From Paenibacillus sp. FSL R10-2782 (GTDB lineage: Bacteria; Bacillota; Bacilli; Paenibacillales; Paenibacillaceae): DNA of 64,000 bases. The notes under the pieces were generated by a model, which saw only the letters and a list, made by a program, of their open reading frames with translations, was not told where the DNA came from and made no database searches. The DNA lies in contig NZ_CP151951.1 in NCBI RefSeq assembly GCF_038592985.1, forward strand, positions 1,231,001 to 1,295,000, written 5' to 3'. The position numbers and the translations under genes are program-made. Shown here piece by piece: positions 54,946 to 63,648 of this stretch (positions are counted from its first letter, which is position 1; every line of letters begins with the position of its first letter).

Positions 54946-55143
54946 CTGTAAATGGTTCTGATTTGGCAGTTCATTGCGTATATTTTAGAAAAAAACACGA
55001 AAATCCTTTAATTTTCTCGCCATAAGACGACAACATTGCAGGTATGTATTCATATATAATAGTTTTGCTCATAACTATACATACATGGTTTGTGGGGATT
55101 CTCTTTCCGGTGACCAAGAATGATAAAGTGAGGTTAGTGCCGA
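54946..55143 (+). promoter_or_regulatory. Regulatory region with TATAAT framed by an inverted repeat
   Basis: GTATGTA at 55042-55048 and TACATAC at 55078-55084 are inverted and flank a perfect TATAAT at 55055-55060. No good -35 is visible. ACACGAAAATC at 54995-55005 repeats a motif found upstream of the c-di-GMP riboswitch. The region precedes a small frame at 55144. Confidence 0.4.
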
Positions 55144-55326
55144 ATGAACAAGGAGACAGAATCAGGGATGGACAACCCTCTTGTACGTAACAATGTACGG
55201 AAAGCAGACAAACCTGTCGTCCACTTGGACATCCGGGATATTTTGCTTCAATGCGGCATCACGATGCCGCATTGTCTACAGAGCGAAGCTGACGGAACCA
55301 AGGGCCGAAAGGATAAGAGCTTGTAA
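55144..55326 (+). CDS. Small hypothetical protein, convergent with the XRE regulator
   Basis: A 60-residue frame with a GTGAGG site about 10 bases upstream and promoter-like sequence further up. It reads MNKETESGMDNPLVRNNVRK and contains VVHLDIRDILLQCGITMPHC. It has no signal or membrane segment and no recognised family. Because it sits tail-to-tail with the repressor gene and behind its own possible promoter, a role as partner or antagonist is conceivable but unsupported. Confidence 0.35.
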   Translation: MNKETESGMDNPLVRNNVRKADKPVVHLDIRDILLQCGITMPHCLQSEADGTKGRKDKSL

Positions 55327-55381
55327 AATATCGGTTGCCGGTACTTCTTAAAAATAGGAGTGAACCGGCTCCCATCCTTCT

Positions 55382-55750
55382 TTATTTCATCATTCGTTCC
55401 ATGCGGACAAACGCGATAAAACGCTTGGCTTCTTCCTCAGACAAAGTTCTTCCATCAATGGTCAAATTAAAACGTTGCAGGATATCTTCATCGGACAGCT
55501 CCAACTGGTCCACAAATTCCCTCACATCTGAATCCAAAATTGCTGCCGGATGGCTAGTGCGTCCTACCAAGTAATCAATGGACACCCCGAAAATGTCTGC
55601 AAGCTTGGTCAGTATCTCAAAATCTGGCTTGCGCCGGTTTTTTTCATAGTGAGAAAGAGCCGCCCGCGTAATTCCGAGAGATTGCGCTAGTTCCTCTTGT
55701 TTTAATCCCTTATATTCCCGTAATTCAGCGATGCGGGTGCCATAATTCAT
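55382..55750 (-). CDS. XRE-family transcriptional regulator (helix-turn-helix)
   Basis: A 122-residue protein on the reverse strand. The HTH covers residues ~6-62 (IAELREYKGLKQEELAQSLG, ITRAALSHYEKNRRKPD, LADIFGVSIDYLVGR). The C-terminal half is acidic and helical (DSDVREFVDQLELSDEDIL), probably for oligomerisation. AGGAGGA precedes the ATG. It is divergent from the second EPS operon, and palindromic operators fill the space between; autoregulation and control of that operon are inferred. It resembles SinR/SlrR-type biofilm regulators in general build only. Confidence 0.9.
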   Translation of the reverse strand: MNYGTRIAELREYKGLKQEELAQSLGITRAALSHYEKNRRKPDFEILTKLADIFGVSIDYLVGRTSHPAAILDSDVREFVDQLELSDEDILQRFNLTIDGRTLSEEEAKRFIAFVRMERMMK

Positions 55751-55802
55751 CTGATATTCCTCCTGAATGCAAGGTTGAGAAAGAAAAAAAGCGATTTTAC
55801 AC

Positions 55803-55857
55803 TTGACAAGATACGATTCGTATCATAAATTAGTTATGTAAGATACATAACGTATCT
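55803..55857 (+). promoter_or_regulatory. Promoter of the second EPS operon with embedded operators
   Basis: TTGACA at 55803-55808 and TAAATT at 55826-55831 are 17 bases apart. The spacer contains GATACGATTCGTATC (55810-55824), a 7-bp inverted repeat around one base. Downstream lie GTTATGTA/TACATAAC (55833-55851) and AGATAC/GTATCT (55841-55857). The shared half-site is GATAC. A protein bound there would block RNA polymerase. Confidence 0.7.
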
Positions 55858-56058
55858 ATGTTTTATAGTTTTAACCATATGTTATCGTTTATATACCTTG
55901 GGAGGCCACCGATGGTTTGCACTTGTGCTTATTCGCTGGCTAGACCTTCTATGCGCTATTATACAACATTTTACTATAGATTATATGGTCATGCTACGCA
56001 GAGGATCAGTACAAGCGTCATTGCATCGAAAACAAGTCAATCAGAGAGGACTGGTCTT

Positions 56059-56808
56059 GTGCAGTTGAAAGAGTACATCCGTATGATCCGAAAAAGAATA
56101 TGGTTGATTGGCGGTATCGTATTGTTGGTATGTGCTGTGGTGGGCGTGAAAAATGTATATTTTACCCCTCAGATTTATGAAGCGACAGCGAAGCTTATTA
56201 TCAACCAGACACCAAGGCCGGATCGAGCAGGTGTCGTCGATTACAGTGTCGTTCAAACGAATATAGCCTTAACGAACTCCTATAAGCAAATTATGATGTC
56301 CTCGGCAATTATGGATCAGGTGGTCACCAGCTTCCCCGATCTCAAGGCCACTCCTTCAGCTCTGACGCAAAAACTAAGAGTAAACACCGCAGGTGATTCA
56401 CAGGTCATGGATTTAACAATCCGTGATTTATCGTATACGAAGGCTGTCAAAACCGTAAATGCGGTAGCCAAAGTATTCAAACGACAAATTCCCTCTATCA
56501 TGAAAATGGACAACGTCACGATTCTAAGCGAAGCCAGTCTGACTGAACCGGCTGTTCCCGTGAATAGCAATCCCGCTATACAGATGTTCATTGCTTTTTC
56601 CGTCTCCTTGTTGCTGGGTATAGGCTTGTCGTTTTTGCTGGAAGTGCTGGACGATACCTTTAAAAATGAAGAGGATGTTGAGAAAGAACTCGGCCTGCCT
56701 ACCCTATCCCTGATTACGAAAATGAAAAAAGAAGACAGACGCTCCGACGGTTCAGCTACAACTCCCAAACAGGTAGGTGAAGGACAATATGCCGCGATTA
56801 ATCAATAA
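56059..56808 (+). CDS. EPS chain-length regulator, Wzz type (copy 2)
   Basis: A 249-residue membrane protein paralogous to that at 34070. GTG 56059 has AGAGGA 8-9 bases upstream and gives a length matching copy 1; the frame is open 67 codons further upstream, but that stretch is unlike the family and overlaps the promoter leader. A first membrane segment (IWLIGGIVLLVCAVVGV), the Wzz domain (IYEATAKLIINQTPRPDR, LTNSYKQIMMSSAIMD) and a second segment (MFIAFSVSLLLGIGLSFLLE) are present. A 200-base leader precedes it. It overlaps the next gene. Confidence 0.88.
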   Translation: MQLKEYIRMIRKRIWLIGGIVLLVCAVVGVKNVYFTPQIYEATAKLIINQTPRPDRAGVVDYSVVQTNIALTNSYKQIMMSSAIMDQVVTSFPDLKATPSALTQKLRVNTAGDSQVMDLTIRDLSYTKAVKTVNAVAKVFKRQIPSIMKMDNVTILSEASLTEPAVPVNSNPAIQMFIAFSVSLLLGIGLSFLLEVLDDTFKNEEDVEKELGLPTLSLITKMKKEDRRSDGSATTPKQVGEGQYAAINQ

Positions 56809-57475
56809 CCAGCTTGTCACATCCCTACATGCCCAATCTCCTGTTTCGGAGGAGTACCGTATGCTTCGCACGAACATTCAGTTTTCTTCTATAGATGAAC
56901 CGATTGAGGTTATGATGGTCGCATCAGCTCAGGCGGGTGAAGGCAGGACGGTTACGATCAGCAATTTGGCTGTAACGTATGCGCAAGAGGGGAAGAAGGT
57001 GCTGGTCATGGACATGGATTTGCGCCGCTCTTCCTTGCACCACATGTTCGGCTTGCGTAATCATACTGGACTGACGCGGGTCCTTGCCAACCAGCAGCCG
57101 TGGCAGGAAATAGTTCAGGAAACCGGGATTGATCATCTGTATGCCATTACAGCTGGACCGACTCCGCCGAATCCGTCCGAAATGCTCAGCTCCCGCAGAA
57201 TGAAAGCTCTTCTGGCTGAGCTGAAGGAGCGTTATGATGTGATTTTAATGGATACGCCGCCGTTGCTGTCCTTTCCGGATGGCTTCATTATAAGCGCCAT
57301 GTGTGACGGAGTGATTTTGGTGGTCCAGGCAGGGAAGGTCAAAAAGGATCTCGTCAAGAAAGCGAAAGCCAATTTGGAACGAGTAAAGGCACGTATTTTG
57401 GGCGTGGTGCTCAACAACGTGAAACGGTCGAATACTCGTGCGGAGCGCGGCATGGAGGAACGTAACCTGACATGA
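56789..57475 (+). CDS. CpsD-type tyrosine kinase-like protein with altered P-loop (copy 2)
   Basis: A 228-residue paralogue of the kinase at 34797. ATG 56789 has GAAGGA upstream; GTG 56777 is the alternative. Walker A reads AGEGRTVT, with Arg53 where the invariant Lys should be; Walker A' (VLVMDMDLRRSSLH) and Walker B (VILMDTPPLL) are intact. No C-terminal tyrosine cluster is present (ends RAERGMEERNLT). ATP hydrolysis or kinase activity may be lost or weak, so it may be a regulatory pseudokinase working with its Wzz partner. The codon is AGG, so a single base change from AAG explains it. Confidence 0.85.
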   Translation: MPRLINNQLVTSLHAQSPVSEEYRMLRTNIQFSSIDEPIEVMMVASAQAGEGRTVTISNLAVTYAQEGKKVLVMDMDLRRSSLHHMFGLRNHTGLTRVLANQQPWQEIVQETGIDHLYAITAGPTPPNPSEMLSSRRMKALLAELKERYDVILMDTPPLLSFPDGFIISAMCDGVILVVQAGKVKKDLVKKAKANLERVKARILGVVLNNVKRSNTRAERGMEERNLT

Positions 57476-57577
57476 ATAGAAAAAAGGGAAATGAAAGTCA
57501 ATTAAATTCTTGTAACAATGAATAAATGATACTTATTAATCTGAAGCCAAATCAATTGGAAACTGAGGTGATGAGCT

Positions 57578-58273
57578 GTGTCTTCCCACTCGAACGAGGC
57601 CGAAGCTTTGAGTACATCAGTGGAAGTGTATTCGGCCGCTCATGGGGTTGAACGCCGGCAAGGTTTGAGCGTGTATCCGTTCATAAAGCGAAGTATGGAC
57701 ATCGTGCTGTCGTTCATTGGATTAATCGTGCTATGCCCGGTATTTCTACTCGTGATTTTGCTGATTAAGCTGGAGGATCCGAGAGGAAGCGCGTTATTTT
57801 ATCAAGTTCGTATTGGTAAAAATGAGCGGCCGTTTCGCATGATCAAATTTCGTTCCATGGTGTCCGATGCTGAGGATAAATTGTCTACGTTGCTGCTGGA
57901 AAATGAAATCGAAGGTGCAATGTTCAAAATGCGGGATGATCCACGCATCACCCGTATTGGGCGCTTCCTGCGCAGAACGAGCATTGATGAGCTGCCGCAA
58001 CTGTTGAATGTATTACGTGGGCAGATGAGTCTGGTAGGACCCAGACCTCCGCTGCCGAGAGAAGTTGATGATTATACGGTTAGGGATAAGCTGCGTCTGA
58101 CGGTTACGCCAGGCTGTACCGGCCTATGGCAGGTCAGCGGTCGTAATCATCTGAGCTTTAACCAGATGGTAGAGTTAGATCTGGAATACATATCCAGACG
58201 TAGTTTACGCACGGATATTATCATCATGCTGAAAACGTTCCGGGTGCTATTGGGCTCCAACGATGCATATTAA
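57578..58273 (+). CDS. Undecaprenyl-phosphate sugar-phosphate transferase (initiating, copy 2)
   Basis: A 231-residue paralogue of the enzyme at 36385, starting at GTG 57578 with GAGGTGA upstream. It has the membrane hairpin [20 protein letters not shown] and catalytic motifs [30 protein letters not shown] and [12 protein letters not shown]. It starts a second type of repeat unit, probably with a different sugar (glucose or galactose; not distinguishable here). A 100-base gap with no terminator separates it from the kinase-like gene. Confidence 0.92.
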   Translation: MSSHSNEAEALSTSVEVYSAAHGVERRQGLSVYPFIKRSMDIVLSFIGLIVLCPVFLLVILLIKLEDPRGSALFYQVRIGKNERPFRMIKFRSMVSDAEDKLSTLLLENEIEGAMFKMRDDPRITRIGRFLRRTSIDELPQLLNVLRGQMSLVGPRPPLPREVDDYTVRDKLRLTVTPGCTGLWQVSGRNHLSFNQMVELDLEYISRRSLRTDIIIMLKTFRVLLGSNDAY

Positions 58274-58304
58274 ATTCACTCCAACAGGAAGGGCAGGGGA
58301 AAGC

Positions 58305-59243
58305 ATGGATCTTCATTCCAACATATATGTAGCAGGGCATAACGGACTGGTGGGCTCCGCCATTGTTCGGGCATTGAGCAAAGCAGGCTATCGTAACCTG
58401 ATCACTCGCACAAGCAGTGAACTGGACCTGCGCAATAAAGAAGCGGTAGACCGTTTTTTTGAAACCGGGTCTATTGATTATGTGTTTCTGGCAGCAGCCA
58501 AGGTAGGCGGGATTTTGGCAAATAACGATTACCCAGCCGATTTTATCCGTGACAACCTGCTCATACAGACGAATGTGATAGACGCGTCATACCGGGCGAA
58601 TGTAAGCAAGCTGCTATTCCTTGGGTCTACCTGTATTTATCCCAAATTTGCCCCGCAGCCATTGCGGGAGGAATATCTGCTCACAGGTGAGCTGGAGCCT
58701 ACGAATGAAGCCTATGCTATCGCTAAAATCGCCGGGATTAAAATGTGCCAGTCCTACAACCGTCAATATGGAACCCGTTTTATTTCGGTGATGCCTACGA
58801 ATTTGTACGGTCCAGGCGACAATTTTGATCTCCAGACCTCTCATGTGCTGCCTGCGCTCATCCGCAAGTTTCACGAAGCCAAGCTGAATCAGTCCCCAAC
58901 GGTAGAAGTATGGGGCTCCGGCACACCGCGCCGTGAATTTCTTCATTCGGATGATTTGGCGGAAGCCTGTCTGTTCCTGATGAATAGCTATGAGGGAAAT
59001 GAGATTGTGAACATCGGCGTTGGGGAGGATATTTCTATCCGGGAGCTGGCTGAAAGGGTGAAGGAAGTCGTCGGTTATGAGGGGGAAATTACCTTTAACA
59101 CGTCCGCTCCCGATGGCACACCGCGCAAGCTGGTAGATGTGACCCGAATTTCCGGACTGGGCTGGTCGGCGCGTATTCCATTGGAAGAGGGATTAACGTC
59201 TGTCTATCAGGCATTTCAAGGTCTGGATCTGGTTGAACAATAA
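58305..59243 (+). CDS. fcl: GDP-L-fucose synthase
   Basis: A 312-residue SDR-family enzyme (3,5-epimerase/4-reductase) that completes GDP-L-fucose. ATG 58305 follows AGGGGA closely; the earlier ATG 58263 overlaps the previous gene. The NADP motif [11 protein letters not shown], the catalytic YxxxK in [28 protein letters not shown] and the substrate motif [13 protein letters not shown] are present. Length matches the family. It works with gmd next door. Here fcl precedes gmd. Confidence 0.95.
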   Translation: MDLHSNIYVAGHNGLVGSAIVRALSKAGYRNLITRTSSELDLRNKEAVDRFFETGSIDYVFLAAAKVGGILANNDYPADFIRDNLLIQTNVIDASYRANVSKLLFLGSTCIYPKFAPQPLREEYLLTGELEPTNEAYAIAKIAGIKMCQSYNRQYGTRFISVMPTNLYGPGDNFDLQTSHVLPALIRKFHEAKLNQSPTVEVWGSGTPRREFLHSDDLAEACLFLMNSYEGNEIVNIGVGEDISIRELAERVKEVVGYEGEITFNTSAPDGTPRKLVDVTRISGLGWSARIPLEEGLTSVYQAFQGLDLVEQ

Positions 59244-60254
<1,011 letters not shown>

Positions 60255-60376
60255 GACATGGAGGGACCGCCCGCTGGCCGGGAGGTCTCTTCGCTGTACA
60301 TTATTGTAGTCGCGTCGGCAGAACAGTATGGTATGGAGCCGTGCGAAAGGTCATTTTTCAAGATGGAGTAGAGCTT

Positions 60377-61720
60377 ATGACATTAGTCAAAAATCGCGCC
60401 AAGCCACGCAGAAGTCTGCTGGTGAATACGTCCTGGCTGTTCGGTGACAAGATGATCCGCATGGTGTTTGGCCTGGCGGTCAGCATTATCATGGCAAGAG
60501 TGCTCGGACCGGAGCAGTTGGGGAAGTGGAATTATGCGGAATCTTTTTTCGGGATGTTCCTGATTTTCACGACGCTTGGCTTTGATTCCATATTGGTGCG
60601 TGATCTTGTCAAGGACCCCAAGGATGAGCATGAGTTACTGGGTACGACGATTCTGCTGAAGCTGGCGGGTACTGTGGTAGCCATTGTCTTGTCATGCTCC
60701 TTCATTTCGCTGCTCAGACCGGAGAATAGTTCCGTACGGTTGATCAATCTGATCCTTGCAACGGCCTCGGTGTTTCAGTTGTTTGATATCATCGACTACT
60801 GGTTCCGGGCGCAGATGTTGTCCAAATACACGGTCATTGCCAAGAACACAGCCTTTGTCCTCAGCTCCACCGTTAAAATCATTTTATTGCTGTCCGGTGT
60901 CCCCATCTGGGTGGTGGCGCTGTGCGCTCACGGCGAGTTTCTGCTGGGAAGTCTGATTCTGCTGTATTTCTTCCGTAAGGAAGGACGGCGTATGCACAAG
61001 TGGACGTTCAGCTTAACCACAGCACGACGGATTATGAATCACAGTTGGCCACTTATTTTGTCATCCTCCGCTGTATATGTACAGGCACGGATCGATCAGG
61101 TCATTATCGGCGAGATGCTGGGAGATGCGGCGGTGGGGCAATATTCTGTTGCACTCCGACTCATTGAAGTGCTGGGCTTTATTCCAGTCGTCCTTACCAC
61201 AGCATATGCCCCGGTGGTGACCCGTTCCAAGATGAAAGGGAGCGACGAATACAGACAGACGTTGTCCAACGTGTATCGGTTGATGTTTATCTGTTTTCTT
61301 GTGACCTCGATACCGTTGTTTTTTCTGTCCCAGTGGGTGGTGGTCGTGCTGTATGGGCGGGAATTTACCGAGGCAGGCTCTTTGCTGTCGCTGTTTGCGA
61401 TTCGTCTGTTTTTCACCAATTTCAGTGTTGCCAAAAGCTTGTTTATCACGAATGAAAATTTGTTCAAATATACGCTGCTGACCTCTATCGTGGGTGCGGT
61501 CACAAATGTGGCTTTAAATTATGCGCTTATCCCGTTGCTTGGTGTTCGAGGCTCTCTGGTGGCGACCATCTTGTCTTTTACGATATCTGTATTTCTATTC
61601 GATTTGCTGTTTAAGGAAGCCAAAGCCAATTTGGGCTGGATGATCCAGTCGATCCTGAGCTTCTGGCGTGTTCATATTACAGTACCGAAAGTTGGAGAGA
61701 ACAATCATGATACCCATTAA
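60377..61720 (+). CDS. Wzx-type polysaccharide flippase (2)
   Basis: A 447-residue transporter with about twelve membrane segments. ATG 60377 has GATGGAG about 8 bases upstream; the frame is open further back only as overlap with gmd. Blocks: SWLFGDKMIRMVFGLAVSII, ARVLGPEQLGKWNYAESFFG, YVQARIDQVIIGEMLGDAAV and NVALNYALIPLLGVRGSLVA. It flips the second type of repeat unit. A short hairpin (GGGACC/GGTCTC near 60264-60290) precedes it. The end overlaps the next gene by 14 bases. Confidence 0.88.
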   Translation: MTLVKNRAKPRRSLLVNTSWLFGDKMIRMVFGLAVSIIMARVLGPEQLGKWNYAESFFGMFLIFTTLGFDSILVRDLVKDPKDEHELLGTTILLKLAGTVVAIVLSCSFISLLRPENSSVRLINLILATASVFQLFDIIDYWFRAQMLSKYTVIAKNTAFVLSSTVKIILLLSGVPIWVVALCAHGEFLLGSLILLYFFRKEGRRMHKWTFSLTTARRIMNHSWPLILSSSAVYVQARIDQVIIGEMLGDAAVGQYSVALRLIEVLGFIPVVLTTAYAPVVTRSKMKGSDEYRQTLSNVYRLMFICFLVTSIPLFFLSQWVVVVLYGREFTEAGSLLSLFAIRLFFTNFSVAKSLFITNENLFKYTLLTSIVGAVTNVALNYALIPLLGVRGSLVATILSFTISVFLFDLLFKEAKANLGWMIQSILSFWRVHITVPKVGENNHDTH

Positions 61721-62975
61721 ACCGTTTGTTCAGCATGAGGGACAATGTCCGCATTGTGGAGATAAGGTACGGGGCGGAGAGGTGCTGTGGCAGGGAATTC
61801 ATGTATGTGTCAGCACTTGGTGTGAGGGCTGTGGACGTGAATATATCGAGGATATGCCGGTCGGTCATGCCACGTATTCACCCTATCGGGTAGAAGTGCC
61901 CAACTATACATTGACGGGAGATGCGAAGTCGAGAAAATGGCTCGGAGAGCCCTTGCGGCAAGCGTTGCTAAGTCCTTCCTATGATTTGGCGGTTGGTATG
62001 ACTGTGCATAAAATGAAACCCTTTAAGCGCATCATCATCGTCAATACGATTGATTATTTGTATGGTCACGCTTTGCTCAAGCTGCTAAATGTGCAGCGGG
62101 AATACGAACAATCGCCGGAGCTGGGCATCGTCGTTATTGTGCAAAAATCGTTGGAGTGGATGGTTCCCGCATGTGTGGCTGAAATCTGGACAGTCGATGT
62201 GCCGTTCAGCAAGGCCCGCAACTTTTATCCGGTGCTGCATCATCGGATGATAGAGGAACTGGTACGTTTTGATGAGGTCCATGTCAGTCCGGCGTATTCA
62301 CACCCTAGTCAGTTCGATATTGAGCAGTTTACGGGTATCCCGCGTTATGAGGATGGTCGTGAGTCGGAGCCGCGAATTACCTTCGTATGGAGGGAAGACC
62401 GCTTGTGGAGCGGCAGCCATCATATCGCACGGGCAGTGCAGAAATTTCCGCAGCTCAAACGTTGGCTTAAACCGCTGATTTATCATCAGCGCCGCAAAAT
62501 CATTCGGTTGTTCCGCAGGTTGCGGGAATCCTTTCCAGATTACCGTTTTACGGTTGCCGGATTGGGTCGCACCGGGAGCTTCCCGGCATGGATTACGGAC
62601 GAACGTGTCGCACGCTTCGACCGGGAAAGTGAGCTGCGAGTATGCGAGGTGTATGCTGCCAGCCGATTAGTGATCGGCATTCACGGCTCCAATATGCTGC
62701 TGCCCTCCGCCCATGCGGGCATGACGATTGACTTGATGCCCAAGGATCGTTGGGGCAACTACGCGCAGGATATTTTATTTCACGAAACGGACCATCGGCT
62801 TACGGCCTACAAATACCGCTTTGTCCCGATGGAGTCGAGCGTGACCTTGGTGGCAGATATGGCGGCTGCCCAGCTTAAAGGAGCAGATCATTTTAATATG
62901 CAGATGATGGAAGAAAAACAGCGGCAGGGGGAAAGTTCGGTTTGGAGGGGAGAGGCCGCTTCGGGACGGATTTGA
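61707..62975 (+). CDS. Glycosyltransferase-like protein with N-terminal zinc ribbon (GT61-like)
   Basis: A 422-residue protein. ATG 61707 has GGAGAG upstream. Residues 14-42 form a zinc-ribbon-like set CPHC and CEGC. The C-terminal half has a nucleotide-sugar GT pattern: RFTVAGLGRTGSFPAWI and VIGIHGSNMLLPSAHAGMTI followed by DLMPKDRWGNY, resembling the GT61 donor loop (HG..L....A....ELxP). There is no membrane segment. It is translationally coupled to the flippase. Function as an EPS transferase is inferred; family assignment is tentative. Confidence 0.6.
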   Translation: MIPIKPFVQHEGQCPHCGDKVRGGEVLWQGIHVCVSTWCEGCGREYIEDMPVGHATYSPYRVEVPNYTLTGDAKSRKWLGEPLRQALLSPSYDLAVGMTVHKMKPFKRIIIVNTIDYLYGHALLKLLNVQREYEQSPELGIVVIVQKSLEWMVPACVAEIWTVDVPFSKARNFYPVLHHRMIEELVRFDEVHVSPAYSHPSQFDIEQFTGIPRYEDGRESEPRITFVWREDRLWSGSHHIARAVQKFPQLKRWLKPLIYHQRRKIIRLFRRLRESFPDYRFTVAGLGRTGSFPAWITDERVARFDRESELRVCEVYAASRLVIGIHGSNMLLPSAHAGMTIDLMPKDRWGNYAQDILFHETDHRLTAYKYRFVPMESSVTLVADMAAAQLKGADHFNMQMMEEKQRQGESSVWRGEAASGRI

Positions 62976-63016
62976 TCTCCTAGCTACGACTGTCGGTGTA
63001 AGGCGCTTCGAGTAGC

Positions 63017-63161
63017 ATTTGATCTTCCGATCGCTGTTGCTGTGGGATTCCTTGGATTAAATAAGCCCCATAGGGGCGGAATCCCACAGGGGTATGCTTC
63101 CGAAGCGAGCTTTCCTACGGAAAGCTTTGAGGCGAACGCTGACGCTTCTCCAGATTCAAAT
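63017..63161 (+). repeat. Nested-palindrome intergenic repeat, copy 2 (forward, longest)
   Basis: Outer arms ATTTGATCT and AGATTCAAAT; core CTTCCGATCGCTGTTGC; inner stem TGTGGGATTCC/GGAATCCCACA; extra hairpins GCTTC/GAAGC and CTTTCC/GGAAAG; then GGCGAACGCTGACGCTTCT. Confidence 0.78.
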
Positions 63162-63239
63162 CCTACCCTCCGCTACTTCCCGCCGCCGCCAAAAAGAATT
63201 CCCCCTGCCCATAGGATGGGTGGTGAGGTAAGAGCCGCC

Positions 63240-63264
63240 CGGCGATAGCTTCGCCCTATCGCCG
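63240..63264 (+). repeat. 9-bp perfect hairpin
   Basis: CGGCGATAG, loop CTTCGCC, CTATCGCCG. Not followed by a T-run. Confidence 0.75.
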
Positions 63265-63469
63265 TGAACATCTCGTCGGGCACGCATCCCAGCGATAGCG
63301 CCCATGCTTGTTCAATCGCTTGCCGCTATTGCACCAGCATACAAACCAGCGTAGTCAACGCCTGCGTGCATCCGCCCGCGTAACCCGCGCAGCGGGGGCA
63401 CTTCATGCCCTAAGTTCCCTTTTTTTAAATTAGGGTGACTTTATGGACACGGCGGTCAGCAGCGAAGCG

Positions 63470-63584
63470 GTCCATTTGAATCTGAAGAAGCGCTAGCGTT
63501 CGCCTTTGCAGTGGGATTCTTACCTTGGAATGTTTTATATCATCCAAGAATCCCACTGCAACAGCGATCGGAAGATCAAATGGA
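63470..63584 (-). repeat. Nested-palindrome intergenic repeat, copy 3 (reverse)
   Basis: On the reverse strand it reads TCCATTTGATCTTCCGATCG then CTGTTGC, an inner stem GCAGTGGGATTCTT/AAGAATCCCACTGC, and AGGCGAACGCTAGCGCTTCT followed by CAGATTCAAATGGA. It faces copy 2, 310 bases away. Confidence 0.78.
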
Positions 63585-63648
63585 GTGCGCAGCGGTCTCT
63601 AAACCCTCGCACCCCATAACTCACCCAATATGAAATGGCAGGAGCATA

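Larger units (their letters stand above)
62976..63648 (+). other. 670-base repeat-rich gap before the last glycosyltransferase
   Basis: No gene is supported. It contains two full nested-palindrome repeats in opposite orientations (63017-63161 and 63470-63584), a 9-bp hairpin CGGCGATAG/CTATCGCCG (63240-63264), a GGGCA/TGCCC hairpin near 63396-63410 followed by T7, and GC-rich tracts. The T-rich hairpin could act as a terminator. Confidence 0.65.

Noticed and set aside
55858..56058. 67-residue N-terminal extension of the second Wzz protein
   Set aside because: It begins at the transcription start region downstream of the operators, is unlike the family, and GTG 56059 gives the same length as the paralogue.
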